Assembly (NCBI RefSeq): GCF_910596095.1
Contig: NC_056548.1
Location: 14,476,651-14,540,650 of the forward strand
Origin: Thunnus maccoyii
Taxonomy: Eukaryota; Chordata; Actinopteri; Scombriformes; Scombridae
Direction of reading: 5' to 3'
DNA length: 64,000 bases
Shown in pieces: positions 1 to 13,284 of this stretch. The first letter of the stretch is position 1, and the number at the start of each line of letters is the position of its first letter. The notes beneath the pieces are model-generated. The model saw only the letters and a list, made by a program, of their open reading frames with translations. It ran no database searches and had not been told where the DNA came from. The translations under genes were made by a program, and so were the position numbers.

Positions 1-2769
1 TAATATTACAGCTGACAGAGTCTAAACATAACCTTATGAAGTTTAAGTTTTAAAACAATTTTTCTTCCACAAAATCCCTATTAGCAGCACTCACTGCCCG
101 CTACATATACAGTGCATATTGGTTTAGAGAGTTCAGGATGGCCTGCTGTGCAGCATCCCTTAGGCTGTTCAGGGTTCAGTGTCTTGCTTCAGAGTGTTTC
201 AGCTGTGATGGTGTTTACTGTTGATGTAACCACCCACAGAGTAGACCTTGCTGTTGGTGATGGGATTCAAGAGTTTTTAGTACTTTTGCAATGCTCTGTC
301 AAATAAAATGATCATTAAAAACCGAAAACTTTGACAAAAAAAACACTACTGGCTCCATCAAGGCTAATGCAGAGCAGGATACTGTATGTAGTAGAGAGCA
401 AAAGGATGAAGTTCTGTCAAAACCAGCTGATGCACACTACAATGCATTTCTAGGTATTAAATGTACTTACTTACTACTGAGGCATACTTTGTCAAAAGGT
501 TTGTAAAAAAAAAAAAAGCTTTATTAATGGTAATTAAATCATTCACTAATGCTTTATAGATTAGTAAGAACAACTTTTGTTTCTTCATAAGGAGGACTCA
601 GACGTTTCATAGCAACTGATTTACACATTACGAAAGTGTTAACAAGCTGAGATGTTTCGTAAGTTTTATTGGTGCAATCGGATTTAGTAAATCACTAGTT
701 TGAAACTAGCCAGTAGTTAGTAAGAACTTAGGAAGGACCTCACACACATACTTAGTAATGGATTTACGATCAGTGTAACTGTGTAGCCCTGTCCTGATCT
801 CTAAATCACTAGTAAATGATTTATTAACCATTATTAAAATTATTAGTATTAACCTATTATCCTTATAATATATAATATTATAAAGTGTGCCTTATCTGAA
901 AGTGGTACCAAATTGACTTGCTATGTTATAAATCATCTTATTCAATTTGTATTTTCAGGCACTTGTTGTTTTACAGTAGCAGTCATGTACACTAGCACTG
1001 AGTCAGAGAATTGTTCATTAAAGGACGGCCTGCAGTGCTCTTTCTGTTTCTGTTCAAATTTTAACCCACCAGCACTCTGAAGACACAAACAACATTTCAG
1101 CCCCTACTGGATCTTCCTAAGGTCAACGTAAAAGCCCACGCTGTCCTTTGCTTTAATAGTACATGATGAAAAGAGAAGTCATCTTATATAGGCTCTGTCA
1201 ATTGCTTTATGAAGCTGTAACACAGAAATAACACCTCAGTGGCAAATAGTACATTGCTGTAGGCCTTTTCTCAAAGTTAAGTCATCACATAGAAGTAAAA
1301 GTGAGTAAAAGAAAAGGGAAACAATAAGAAAAAAAACTGAATAGGATGAAGAAAAAGTACAAAGAGAACTGAACTGAAGGGAAATGTAGTAGATCTTCAG
1401 GGCTGCTGTGACACAAGCCATGTGCTTATTGGAGAATTGATTAATGGAGGCAACAAGAACATGGAAAAAGCAGAGAGTCCCCTGTGACTACACTGCAGTA
1501 CACACTGGTGATAGAGACACTTCTTATTCAGTCGCACAGCCATCAATGACTGTCAAGGAGAAGCTTAAATATGACTGTACACCGTGTTACAGGAGAGAAA
1601 ATCAATACTCAATGTACAACTGAGTGAGTTTCATTACAGCTTATCATGATCAATTTACGATTCTGGGTGTGCCTCTGCTCCTCCGCTCTTTCTTATCGGT
1701 TCTTATGGATATCATGGTCCTACTTGTTAAAAATGAGGAAAAATATGCTGGAAAGTGTACTTTCAAAATATTTTCTCCTGCTTGCAGTGGGTGATCAGGA
1801 TACACGGCTGTTCTTAGACACACCTGCTTGAAAGCGTCATTTGAAATGTTCATCACTGTGTGGGTTTCTGTATGCAATCATCTCTCTATGTCTCTGACAA
1901 GCTTTATCCAGTGAACAGAAATAAAACTAAGTTTGTCTGCGGCTTGAAGTCAGTTAAACTCCTCTCATTAAACTGCAAAAGCCCTGCAAAAGCTCTTGCT
2001 GCTTTATTTGGTTTGAAAATGAAATGTGCCTCTTCTCCTCTGGTGCCTCAGCATCTAATCTAATTAAAGCCCCATACAAGTTTTGAATACAGATGCATTC
2101 ACAGCCTGCGATACCTTAAATAGTTAGATTACCTTGGCAATCAGTCTTCCTGTTATACTTGTACAGCCTCCTGGCCCCAGTATAAGCTATTAGAATATAT
2201 GTGAGCTGCATACAGTATTTTCAACACCTGCACACAGTGTTGCAAATAATTTAGCAACGATCTGCTGCCAGGATCCATAACACACTTGGGATGTTATGCA
2301 AATTGCATGCTTCAAATGGTGTTGAGCTTTTTAGGGATTGAACTTTCAGGTCCAGAGTTTTCATACGGACGGTATAGATTGAAGTCAACACTGAAATATC
2401 TGAAGCCCCCAGCCAACCAGTCGACACAGATTTGCGCCGCTTTACATAGCCGAGAAGGGAACAGATGGGTGGAAGTTATGAAGAAGACCATTATATTTAA
2501 GCATTTTCTGTGGCTTATCATGATCTCGGTGAAGAGTGAGTGGGGGATTTTTGTACACTCCAGCATGCTCTCTCAGCGGTGGGTAACCAGCGCACTCAGG
2601 GGGATTCTTTCCTTGAAAGATTCCTTTTGAGCAATTCCACATCTCGCTCATAGCATTTTATTCCCAGGTGTGCGCATGTATGTTAAGTAGTTGGGGAGTA
2701 GGAGGAGATGGGTGCATATTTGTGCTTGTTGTTTATCCCACAAATCTCTCAAGAATGTTTATACAAGGA
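1..2769. other. Intergenic, no gene recognised
   Basis: No reading frame here resembles a known protein, and the short ORFs present are of a size expected by chance. The region is AT-rich. The only structure I can name is the inverted-repeat element at 515-850, described separately. Confidence 0.6.
515..850. mobile_element. MITE-like imperfect inverted repeat
   Basis: The left arm (about 520-565, containing TTATTAATGGTAATTAAATC) is an imperfect reverse complement of the right arm (about 805-850, containing AAATGATTTATTAACCATTA). The spacing is about 240 bases and there is no coding capacity. This is the shape of a non-autonomous DNA transposon with long decayed terminal inverted repeats. The family is not identified and target-site duplications are not clear. 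Confidence 0.45.
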
Positions 2770-3510
2770 AAATATACATTACCTGAAAATGTTGTACATG
2801 CCAGATTCCTACAAATACAGCATACTGTTAAAATGAATACTGTTGAACGATGCAATGTTCAGACAGAACATGCTCCAAAAAGAAAGACAAAACAGAGCAG
2901 AAGGCTAGATGGACATAGTGTAATGTCCCCATTAGCTGAGTGTTCTGAGCACACCAAGGACACTTTTTGTGCCAGAATATTCTACCCTGTCCTTGATAAC
3001 ATGCTGAGTGAGCCAAATAGATGATTCTCAAAACCAATTTGTGAAATAATGATGGCTATCCAAGCCTTAAATCCTGGAAGTGCTACATTTTGCCAAGAGG
3101 AGGCTCTATTTTCATTTGCCTCCTCTTATGAATACAACATAAGACCTCAGACATGAGGTACACCAAATGAAAAGAATCCAAGGGTGGAAAGTGAAATCTG
3201 GCATACAAAAACCCTCTAGCATAGTACATCTCACCACGATCATTGAACCATTTATAGAAGTATTCCATGAGCTCTTCAGAATACACAAAATTGCCATTGC
3301 CATACCTGTGAGTACTGCTGCCTGTGAATGCAGCTTTTCCACACACAGGCTGGGTAAGACCTACTTGGGATCTACGATGGATGATGATAGACTGAATAAT
3401 CTGGGTTGCTCAGTGTGGAGTCTAGACATGCAAAGTCCCTGGACTTAGATGATTTTGTGAATCGCTTTGCTACAAACCACAATAATCGCAGAATACAGCT
3501 GTTGTAAGCT
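2770..3510 (+). mobile_element. Decayed hAT-family DNA transposon, C-terminal transposase part
   Basis: Frames between about 2,850 and 3,507 read as the C-terminal half of a hAT transposase. Conserved stretches include FYPVLDNMLSEPNR, then EIMMAIQALNPGSATFCQEE, then the dimerisation region FHELFRIHKIAIAIPVSTAA, CSFST and KTYLGSTMDDDRLNNL. The end reads DLDDFVNRF...HNNRRIQLL followed by a natural-looking stop near 3,507. The pieces lie in different frames and a stop follows the NR at about 3,022, so the gene is dead. The N-terminal BED finger and catalytic core were not found, and terminal inverted repeats are not obvious. hAT assignment rests on the PVSTA...ERSFS-like dimerisation motif. Confidence 0.8.
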
Positions 3511-6500
3511 GAATGTGTGACACAATCATGTCATATGTACCGTATATGTTGCAGACAGGGGGATTCAAAAGGGTATATTATTGCCTTTGAGCATCAGTTT
3601 GAGAAAGGGGGATCCAAAAGAAAATACATTATTTACCTTGTAATAAGTATAATGTTGGCTTTATAGAGTTTTTGCAGTTACATAATTTGTGTTCTCACAA
3701 TGAATAATAAGTGAAGTTTACTTTTTCAGTGCTAACTCAGAGTGCAGGTCAGAGGGTTTTTCAAACAGACCTCAATAAAAGTTTAGACCCACTTGTGCTT
3801 ACGTCAATGGAAAAGATGATTCAAAATTTGAATTCAGTATGTACACACAGAGGTTTCTATTGTCAGTCTTTTAAGGGCTATTGTGATTTACTTTCAAATG
3901 TTTCTGCAGCTTTTTGAGATGTGACATTTATTCTGAACCAAGAATTCTTGATTTTATGTACATATATGTTGATTATATTTATTGGTTACATCTTATGTAA
4001 TCAGACTTTGATTTTAAAAAAAAAAAACAAAAAAAAAAACTCTGTATCTGTCTGTGTCTCTGTATCCCTGGTGATACAGTAATGGAGAATGAGTTCATAG
4101 TGCTGCTGAGCATCATAAGCTGAACTGAACATCTGCTCTCAGAACATTAGTAATACTCTGTAGCTTGGGACTCTTGTACTTTGTACCTATAATATAAGCT
4201 TCTTTGTTACCTTATCTTCAGGAATAAGAAAAAATATTGGATACACTGAATATTATTTGATCTATTCAATCACTGCCTGACTTACAAATGATGTAGAGTT
4301 ATGTGTTGTAGGTCCCTAAAGAAAATAAGGGGTTATTTTCTAGTCAGATGCATATGATAGTGATTTCTGTGCCACTCCAAAATGACCACTGGTCCGATCC
4401 TGCTCATCCCATTGAAAATTGCCTGGCTCCACCACTGTGCAGGAATTGTACTCTCTGACTTTCTTTGACTTGTCTGTGTGAAAGTTATTTAAACAGTGGT
4501 TGTTTTTCAGTGAGTAAGGACATATTTGTTTGAAATGTGGCTCTGACATCAGCCTCATTCTGCAGGCTGTACTCAATAACTGTCTCATTACAGGTAATTT
4601 CACACAAGCAAAACTTCTCCAAAACAGTTTATAACAATATAAATAAACAATTAAATAACAATTTATAATTCTACAGATTGCAGAGCAGAGTTCAAATTTG
4701 ATTCATTAGAGATGGAATTGCTCTAGATGAGCTCGATCAGTTGGGGTGGTGTGTGTATGTGTATGCGTGTGTCCTCAGAGGTGGATGGTTGCATCTGAAG
4801 CCGTAATGGCACCCATGCTGTGCTGCTGAGAGGTCTGCTGTGCAGTAGGAAAGACGCACACCTAAGTATTCGTTCAAATGCCAGTTTTAAAGGCCCATTG
4901 CTGATAGAGACTGAAAAGGCAGCATAAAAGCCTTCCAGATGCCTCTGGCAAAAGCATTAACTCTACATGAAATGCATTTGTTTCACATGGCTCTGGGGTA
5001 AATGCCTTCTGATTTGAAGATCAACCTCACTGTTTTACAGCATATACCAGGATATTATTTGTAGGAAACCTATTGAAAATGTCAGATCTTTTAGATGTAA
5101 TATCATGCATAATGTCCCTGTGTTTTCTATTATATACAGTACGCTGTGAATGCGCAACCGAGAATCAATACACAGCAATTGTTTATTGTTCTTTTAGAGA
5201 CTAATACTGAAAATAGCTTCTGTCTGTCAACTTTGATAATCCTTCACTGTTACTGCTCTTTATCCTCTTGTGCAAAGTCAGGTTGCATAATCAATGAAGC
5301 TGCAGAGCAACTTGTAAGCGTGAAAAAAATCAATGATGCCAAAGATGAGGGAAGAATGCAGAAACTCAGGCCTCTTTCTCCTTTTTAGCTAGTAATGATA
5401 TTGTCGAACTGACAAAAGAATTCCTTGTATTTTCATTTCTTCTCCTCTCATTAATTTTTGTGACTTGCCTTGTCTCGCCTCTTTTTAACAACCCAGAATT
5501 GGAACTGCCTCACTGAGAGTGTGTGGGAGTGACAACGAGGTCGACCTTTTTGTACAGCAATAGTGATTTGATATGATCCGGTGTTGGAAGAAGCTTTGGG
5601 TCTCTACAAAGTGACCTTAAACAGACATTTTTGTGCTTTCCCCTCTAAACACGTCTTTTTTTCCTCACACATTTATGCAGAGATGGTTAAAGCTGCCCTT
5701 GTGGCTCCTTGCGATCTATAATCTTTCCGAGAGTAAAACCACTATTGAATGTAAGGTCAAGCAATTGATCTATTCAAGAAGATTATGTGTGCATTATTAA
5801 TCATGTACCTCAAAGGTCAAATCTGAGGTTAAAATATCAAGAAAAAGTAAAAATCTCTTTGCATATTGCTGCTCTACTCCTGATGATTTGTAGCTTTGTA
5901 GGACATGTTTCATGGGCATTTTCTTTCTGAAATGTGAGGTTCTTAAGTTGAAAATAAAATTTTCATTGTCAGATAGCTTACATTTGAAAAATACAATTTT
6001 TTTACTTAACAGTGACGGTGGCAGTCATCTCAAGAAAAAATGCATTGCATGCACAAAAGCTACAACGAACAAGGCAGCTACACGAGTATCACATGGATTT
6101 CAATATTGGGTAGCAGAAACAAATAGGAATGACAGTCAACATTATGACTTTACAATATGAGGCAGTTTAATAAATGTCCTTTATGCAGATGCAATACTCA
6201 AAAAGCAGAAAAACTGCCTTTAAAATGATAATATTTAAGGGTGAAGAAGAATACTGGGTGCAAGTTGATACTAGTAGATAAACAGCACAAACTAAAGACT
6301 TCAGAAATGACCAGTGAATTTGATCGATAGCTCAACAAAAGATCTTTCATTGCAAACTTCATAAAGCTGTTTTTTATTGGTGGAAGAGACAGTCCCATTA
6401 AATGGTAAACAGCATAAAACCTGCAGACCAGAACAATGGAGCAAATGTAATATAGAGTAATACATTACATTTCCAGTTTTTTCACAACTATGATGGGTTT

Positions 6501-6790
6501 GCATCCAAAGAAAGCCAAAATATGCCCTCAAGCTGGTGGAGGAAGCAATCTCACAGGAGTCAGTCAGTCTGATCACAGTTACATATATACATATAAATAG
6601 TAAATATATATATACAGTTTATATACCCACAGATATATGCAAAATAAATGTAATATACCAGTTGTAGTCCAAAAGAAATTAAGGTAGTAGTGGGCGTGTA
6701 AAGGTAATAATGTGCATAAGAAGACCAAAAATAACTGAATATTTCAATGTACATTACACAGATGTGGTGCAATATATAGAAGAGGTGCCC
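3511..6790. other. Intergenic, no gene recognised
   Basis: No protein-coding similarity was seen. The stretch contains A- and T-rich runs (for example about 4,014-4,040). Short ORFs here have no recognisable domain. Confidence 0.55.
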
Positions 6791-6794
6791 TGGT

Positions 6795-7163
6795 CTCTGC
6801 ATATACCCATCTCATCCCCCTGATGCTCGGCAAATGGGTACCAATGATGTTCTGGGCGGTGTTAATCACCTGCTGCAGAGCCTTCCAGTCCTGGGCTGTG
6901 CACATCCCATGCCAGTCCTCTGTAAAAGTTGACAAGAACTTGGCAGGACTTGGGAATTTTGTCTTCTTTGGTCTCCTTAAGAAGTACAGCCATTGCTGAG
7001 CCTTCTTTACCAGGGTGGATATATGTGATGTCCATGACAGGTCCTCTGGGATGCTGATTCCCAGGAATCTGAAATTGCTCACCCGCTCCACCTCAGCTCC
7101 ACTGATGTAGACAGGGATGAGTGTCTTTACCTCCTTTTTCCTGAAATCAACGATTAGCTCCTT
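6795..7163 (-). mobile_element. LINE (non-LTR retrotransposon) fragment, reverse-transcriptase C-terminal end
   Basis: On the minus strand from about 7,163 the frame reads ELIVDFRKKEVKTLIPVYIS, GAEVERVSNFRFLGI and DLSWTSHISTLVKKAQQWLY, then FLRR. This block is characteristic of the region just after the reverse-transcriptase core in fish L2/Rex1-type LINEs. Downstream AQDWKALQQVINTAQNIIGT is also typical, but the part between is shortened, so this is an internally deleted, 5'-truncated remnant. No endonuclease domain is present. Confidence 0.8.
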
Positions 7164-9689
7164 GGTTTAGCAGCTTGTTGTTGCAGCTCATGCTTGAAGC
7201 CATATGGTGAAATATTCCAACACAAGAATCCATGTTTTGTGCATCATTTGATACACATTTCCCTAAAATTCAGCTTGACATCATCAGTATCTTTGGAAAC
7301 TTGGGATCTCAACAAGAATTTAAAATTCAGTTCTGAAGGTTTCATCAACGTGTGACTGCACAGCACAAGTTTACAGCACAATAACTGACCTATCAGAGGA
7401 TAAAAGTGGTCAGAAAAATGGAAATTTAACTTGTTAAATGACACTGTCCCACTTTAGCCTTGGTGATGCTATTTTCAGGATCACCTATACTCATTCTGAC
7501 TTTTTGGTTATAAAATTTAAAGAGTTACCTTTCAAATGAGACCAGGGTTATGACTGTGATCAAAAGGGTTGAAGAACAGTAACCTTTTTATTGTGGGTAC
7601 ATTATTTTGGGGCTTTTTCACAAAAATGGGGGTGCCTGGTAAGAGGTTAAACATCCACAATTCCATGATAGCTGGGTAAACTTCATGTTATCATAATGCA
7701 ATTCGATCAAAAGCTCCAGACCAGGTACTAAGTTGCAACCACCTTTAGCAAAGTGATCACCAGAGACATCGCCCAGTTTGCCCCCAGAGATCATATTAGG
7801 TCCATTACCACATCCATATTGATATGTGCACTCTTTACATGAGACATGGCAGCATTCACTAAATCCATGTTTGAATATTTTAAGCACATTGCAAGCAAAG
7901 GTCACACAGTCGCAACAACATCAGCCTGCAGACACGAGTACATCTAATCATTACTGCAAACACTCATTGCTTCATGGAAAGCTTAGTTCACTAACATGCA
8001 GCAAATTGATTAGTTGATGCATATACCTGTAACTGGTATTGATTGATTGTCATTCAGTAATCTATTTTAGATTTGATGTGTTATAAAAAAGAGAAACAGA
8101 TTATGTTTATTGCATTGTCTTAGACAAACTGTGTAATTAGGGATTTGTTTTCCCATTATGCATGTCTGTTTTACAAGAGTAAGGAAGTACTCAGTCTACT
8201 TAAGGGTTTATCTTGCTCAAGGACACTTTGGTGAGCATGCACGTCAGCCGTCACAGTGGATAATAACGCAACCTCTCACAAAGTCTTTCTTGACGTTGAG
8301 TTATGAGCTTATGTGAACGTGTTTATTGTGCATTTGCATCAGAGGTGCTTCATTATAATGAAGTCGATTAAGGTTTCTTTGATTAGTTGCTCGCTCTTTC
8401 CGGATCCCAATTTCTGAATCCAATTTGTGACTCTGCCCGCCCGATAGCAGTCTCTCACAGACGCTCAGCCTCTCTTGTCTGAATTTTACAGCTGCTCTAC
8501 TCTGTAAATGGAAATAACAACTTCAGCATGACTGAATGAATCGAGTTGTGGTGCTGTCATTCTAAATCATTTCAATTACACTCGGCGGTCACTGAATGTA
8601 AACAAGGCACGGACCTGCCCTACTCCATCTCTTGGTTATGAAAATACATCATGGTGCTGCACACCCAGTGCATACATCAGGTTTCCTGAAAGGTACTTAT
8701 GACCTGCCATCAACAGCTTTGTGTGTGGATTGAAAAATGTGTGTATATTGTAGCGATAAGCAAGATGTATGCCTATATTTGTGGCTTATAGGGGGTGGTT
8801 ATTTCTCTGATTTGTGAGGAGGTTAAGTCTGTGAACATCACAACAAAGGAAATATAAGACTCTGCATGTCTTTTCTTCTGTCTGTTTGTCGCTTCATCAT
8901 CGTCATGTAAGGCTAAAGATGAGAAAATGAGAAAAGGTTCTACCTCAGTGGCCTATGAGAACAATCCTGTCTCTTTCTGTGTAGGAAAGCAGAGCAGGGC
9001 ATTCAATGTACATCAATAGCATGGATAAATTGTATAGATTTTCAGAGCACAATTCTGAGGAGAAGAATGAAAACAAATCACTTGAGTGTAGTGGCCGGTC
9101 GGTCTGTGGACAAATAATAATAATTTATGGATGCCAGCACTTTGCTTCTCAGTCAGGTCTGTTTTTTAGATTTTTCCCAGCGGTATTATACGTTTGACCA
9201 AACTCTAGCTCTGTCTCTTTCTCTAGCTCTTTATCTTTTTCTTTCTCCAAGCCAGCCTTTGAGATTTAGAATAAATTTGTCCCCATTCAAGGGTGACATG
9301 GGCAGAGGCTGGAAAAAAAACTTTATACTAACTGTTCAAAGAAAGAGTTAGCTTGTCTGTTCTGTTTAGACTCACAAACCAAAAAATATAGAAAGTTTTC
9401 ATCAGGAATTAATTAGATAGCCTATGTTATACAAACTGTGCACCCTGAAGTGCCCCTGTGCTTTAATCTGATTTTAAAGCTATCTTTGGTACAATGATGA
9501 CTCAACAGCATAAGCTTGAAACAGACTCAGTAGAAATGAGACATTACCGAAACATCAAATAACAGCTTAAGAAATCTAATCAACTCATTCTGGCATGTAG
9601 GAAAGCCTTTTATCGTTCTCATTACTCACACACTGTGCATCTTGAATGCACACTGTGATGAAACATCAGCTACATCAGATGACTGTAGT
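7164..9689. other. Intergenic, no gene recognised
   Basis: The 95-codon minus-strand ORF at 7,618-7,905 has no family I recognise. The stretch about 8,300-8,650 is less repetitive and of balanced composition and could be conserved non-coding sequence, but only a cross-species alignment would show it. Confidence 0.5.
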
Positions 9690-10350
9690 ATAATCTTTCA
9701 GGTGTGTCACGCCAACAAAACTAGCCAAAATAAAGTTTAGTGTGGTTACATAATAATAGAAGTGAGGCTTTAAACCCACATTAACTGATTTTTGGCCACT
9801 TGGGGGCAGCAGAAACAAATTGTCAACACAACATTGACATTGATCCATGACATTGACACATAACCTTTTAAGCTGATATGTTGAACTTGAACTGCTTCTT
9901 TGCACATCCACCAGTTACAGACAATATCATTCATTTGGAGTTGTTTTTCTGTCCATCCGATGAATATAAGTCCAATATTCACTCTCTTTTAGCTCTTTTT
10001 TTGGTGTCTATCAACATCTGAGGGAAACATCTGGCTATTTAGCCACTAAATGCTCCACTGTGTTCACCAGTTAGTTGCTTACTGTGTCCGTTAGCTGTTT
10101 GATGCTGAGCAGGTAGTGTACAGTGGGTTTTTAGAGATTTTTAGAGCGGTGAGAGTGAACCAAAACAGTAAAGTTGTGGTGGACAGCTAAACAATGAGCT
10201 GAAAGTCTATATAAAGCTCTGTAAAGCTGAGGGAAGGAGCAGAGTCAGGTGATAATTCTCTGTAGGTTCATCACTACGAGCAACACCTCTGACATTACAG
10301 TGTCAGTTGATACATCATTATAAAAAATAACATTTATAGCTGCTTTAATG
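9690..10350. repeat. Teleost interspersed repeat of unknown class
   Basis: The text around 10,075-10,345 (GTGTACAGTGGGTTTTTAGA, then GGTGGACAGCTAAACAATGA and CTCTGTAAAGCTGAGG) matches a repeat I recall from many percomorph genomes. It has no reading frame. It begins near a CTCF-like motif at 9,793-9,812. The class (SINE, LINE tail or MITE) is not known to me and the boundaries are approximate. Confidence 0.45.
9793..9812 (+). promoter_or_regulatory. CTCF-like motif inside a repeat
   Basis: TGGCCACTTGGGGGCAGCAG closely fits the vertebrate CTCF core consensus (CCASYAGRKGGCRS with one mismatch). Binding is inferred from the motif alone; the site lies in repetitive, gene-free sequence. Confidence 0.4.
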
Positions 10351-12220
10351 TGGAATGAAAATGAGCATTTATTTTCAAAATTAGTATATACGTAATTCAT
10401 GGTGTTTATTATTTGATAAAGCTGTAATATCCAAAAAAAAAAAAAAAGAAATCTAAACTTTATTTGTTTTGCAGTCAAAAAGCCTCTTACAGTACTGTTT
10501 TATAGGGGTGTGAACATTTGGTTCCCGCTGACTATGTCGGTACCGATCATTTCATTGGTGCAATGTATTATATACGCTTTTAAACAGTTTATCCTAATAT
10601 GATAAAAAACTATTTTATCTTCTTTTGAAAAATGGAGAATCGTGCACAATAACTGCAGTATCATAGTTTATGTTTCCTGAAAAAAACGCATGAATTCAAA
10701 TGTCAGCACGACTTTAAATCTCATCCATTTACAAAAGACCACGTTATATCTCCCACACAGATGAGCACCCCCTTCCTGCTACTGAACACCAAACAACAGC
10801 CACACAGAGGAATAAGAGGAGGAGGATGTCTATAATTGTTGAAGCCCATAATAAGCCAGGCCTGCAGGAGCAGTTTCAGACAATCATGGTCTTTTCAATC
10901 TGTCTCAGATGGTGTGATTAGAGAGCGATCTTCTGCAGGCAGCATCATCCAAAAATCTCATTTTTGAAGCAGTTAAAGTGATTTCCCCATCTGTTTGCTG
11001 GAGACACAACATCCTTCCTTAATACAGGTAGAGAGGCAGCAGATTAGCCCCCCGCCTGATCCTCAGTGGGCCCACTTTTAGGGACAGCATGTGTGTTTAT
11101 AGTACATCTATGAGACAGAGACAAACATAGAAAGTATAGGATGTCTTGCCAGCTTTTGGTAATACAAGAAATCCTACATACACCATATGCTTTAATCAAG
11201 AAGATAACCAAATCCCATACACACACAACTAATCACTTTAACACATCACAAGATGCTTGGAGGAGGTGCTAAGGCAGGTGCATGAAGAGGTTGTTGTTAA
11301 AAGACATCTTCAGCATTCGTCTCAGTATCAGAATCTAACAAACAGCAGCTACATGGTGGGTCTGAAGCTGTCATGCTTGTGTAAATTATATAAAAAAAAA
11401 ATCTTCCCCACACATGGTCCTTAATGCTGAAATGAGATTAGAAATTCCATACAACAAATACAATGCCCATACGCGTGCGACTAATCACTGTAACACATCA
11501 CAAGGTGCTTGGAGGAAGTGTTGAGGCGGGTACATGAAGAGGTTGTTAAAGGACATCTCCAGCATTTGTCTCAGTATCAGAATCCAACAAACAGCAGGTA
11601 CATTGTGGGTCTGAAGCTGTCATGCTCTGGTAAATTATAAAAAAAATCTTCCCCACACATGGTCTATAACGCTGAAATAAGATTAGAAAGAAGGCAAGAA
11701 GGGAATGAGGAGGCGACCTCAGAATACAGATCAACTTAAAAAGAAGTCAAAGCTAATTTGCACAAGATCCTGTGAGAAGGGTTTATATGAGTCAGCAGAT
11801 ATGCGGATAAACTGCAAAGTGATCTCAACAAGGGTTTACACAATAAAAAACAGATTAAGTTCTAAGTTATATTTTCTTTAACATTGGAGCACAGACAGTA
11901 AAGCACTTACTGTTGTACAGTAAGTTAAGATCAGCCTGAGGTGATCACGAGATGATTAAAAGGCTAAGAAAAAAAAACCTGAAAAAAAATTGATTGCCCT
12001 CTTATATTTTGACTTTTCAACCAATTTTCCTGCTTATTTCTTGTGAAATACTAGATTCTTTTCCCTCTTCAGGTCTAGAAAATCGTTCAAATAAAACAAT
12101 GTGAGAAAGACGGAAAGAAAGAAAAAACAAACAAACAAACAAACAAACAAAACCCCACTGAGGTCACAAAAATTGTAATTGATTGTAAAAAAAAAAAAAA
12201 AAAAAAAAAGTCAATACACT
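10351..12220. other. Intergenic, with tandem duplication and simple repeats
   Basis: No gene was seen. The stretch contains the 249-bp tandem duplication (11,216-11,700), an AAAC simple repeat (about 12,123-12,151) and a poly-A run (about 12,187-12,208). The block 11,940-12,170 has a diverged relative at 14,700-14,880 (both include GATGATTAAAAGG and CTTGTGAAATA), probably two copies of one dispersed repeat. Confidence 0.5.
11216..11700. repeat. Tandem duplication, two copies of about 230 bp, period about 249
   Basis: Copy 1 (about 11,216-11,444) and copy 2 (about 11,466-11,690) share long blocks such as ACACATCACAAG, GCTTGGAGGA, TGAAGAGGTTGTT, TCTCAGTATCAGAATC and ATCTTCCCCACACATGGTC, with scattered substitutions. 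No coding sequence is involved. The divergence suggests an old local duplication. Confidence 0.8.
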
Positions 12221-12695
12221 TTCTATAAACCTTTATGTATCTTTACTGGCCAAAGGATACCAACTCAGATGAGGACTCCATATTGTTTGAGAACATCTGT
12301 ATTTTGTAATCTTGTTCTCAATGTGCTTTTCCGCCTGCTTGGTCACCGTCTTTTTCTTGGAGTAGTGAAGCTTAGCCTTCTCTTTTCTCTTCTCCTCAAG
12401 GGTGGCTGTGATAGCCTGGTACTTCCAGCCGACCTCGTGTGCCAGACACCCAAGGAGAGCGAACTGAAGGGAAAACAAAATCAAAGTCAGAATGTTTATC
12501 AATCAAGTGCAAGCAAATGTAAGACTGAACGGTGTTCAAAAGGTCTTTATAACGAAGAAAACTTCCAATGTACCTTGTCAGAGCTCTCAAAAGATAGTAA
12601 TTTAGGTCTAAAACCACCTTGGATGTGATTTCATAAAATATATAATTTAAGAATCTTTGTTTTAAGCTTCAACTTAAGGCATAACATGTCCCTGA

Positions 12696-12777
12696 CTCAA
12701 CTCAGTAGTCAGATCTGTAAAAGGTTGTTCCATCAATAGATGATCAGCTTCGGGATAAAAGAGCTCATCACTGCTGA
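12696..12777 (-). ncRNA. SNORD50-like box C/D snoRNA copy in rpl13a pseudogene (intron 6 copy)
   Basis: This is a duplicate of the snoRNA at 18,360-18,441. The C box GTGATGA, the D'-guide TTTTATCCCGAAG and the D box CTGA are kept. The C' box is changed to TTGATGG and the D-side guide carries an extra T and a G-to-A change. The host is a pseudogene, so expression is doubtful. Confidence 0.65.
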
Positions 12778-13284
12778 ATAAGAACTGTTGCAGGTAAATT
12801 GAAGCATTCTGATTTGAGTTCATTTGAGTTTGCAAACTTCACTGCAATGTCAACATTACAATTCAAGTCAGTAGACGTGTGACATTAAAACCTCATCTAG
12901 CCATTAGCACTAAATATATTAGGATGTTCACCTTGTGAGTGGCCTTCAGATGCACAATCTTAAGAGCAGCTGGGACAACCATGCATTTCCTTTGTAGAAA
13001 AATGAAAATGATTGGAAGATCGTCATCATAGACAGCAGAGTTAAAGCCACATGTAGAGGCCATACAGAATATGGATATAATATGACCCCTGGTTGCTAAA
13101 CGTCAGTCACCTTGTCGTGGCGTGGGGGGACGAACACCTTCAGCCTCTCCAGAGCAGCCTGGCCTCTCTTGGTTTTGTTGGGCAGCATTCCTGGTTAGAT
13201 GAGGATTCTTGTAAGTACAATATATATTCAAATAACCACCATCAGCTGTATCAAATGTTCATTTGACCAAGCACAAGCATACAT

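Noticed and set aside
7618-7905. 95-codon minus-strand ORF with many cysteines
   Set aside because: No recognisable family, no splice context and no start support; length is compatible with chance.
12179-12628. 149-codon plus-strand ORF
   Set aside because: It is the antisense of the rpl13a pseudogene exon 7 copy plus flanking poly-A.
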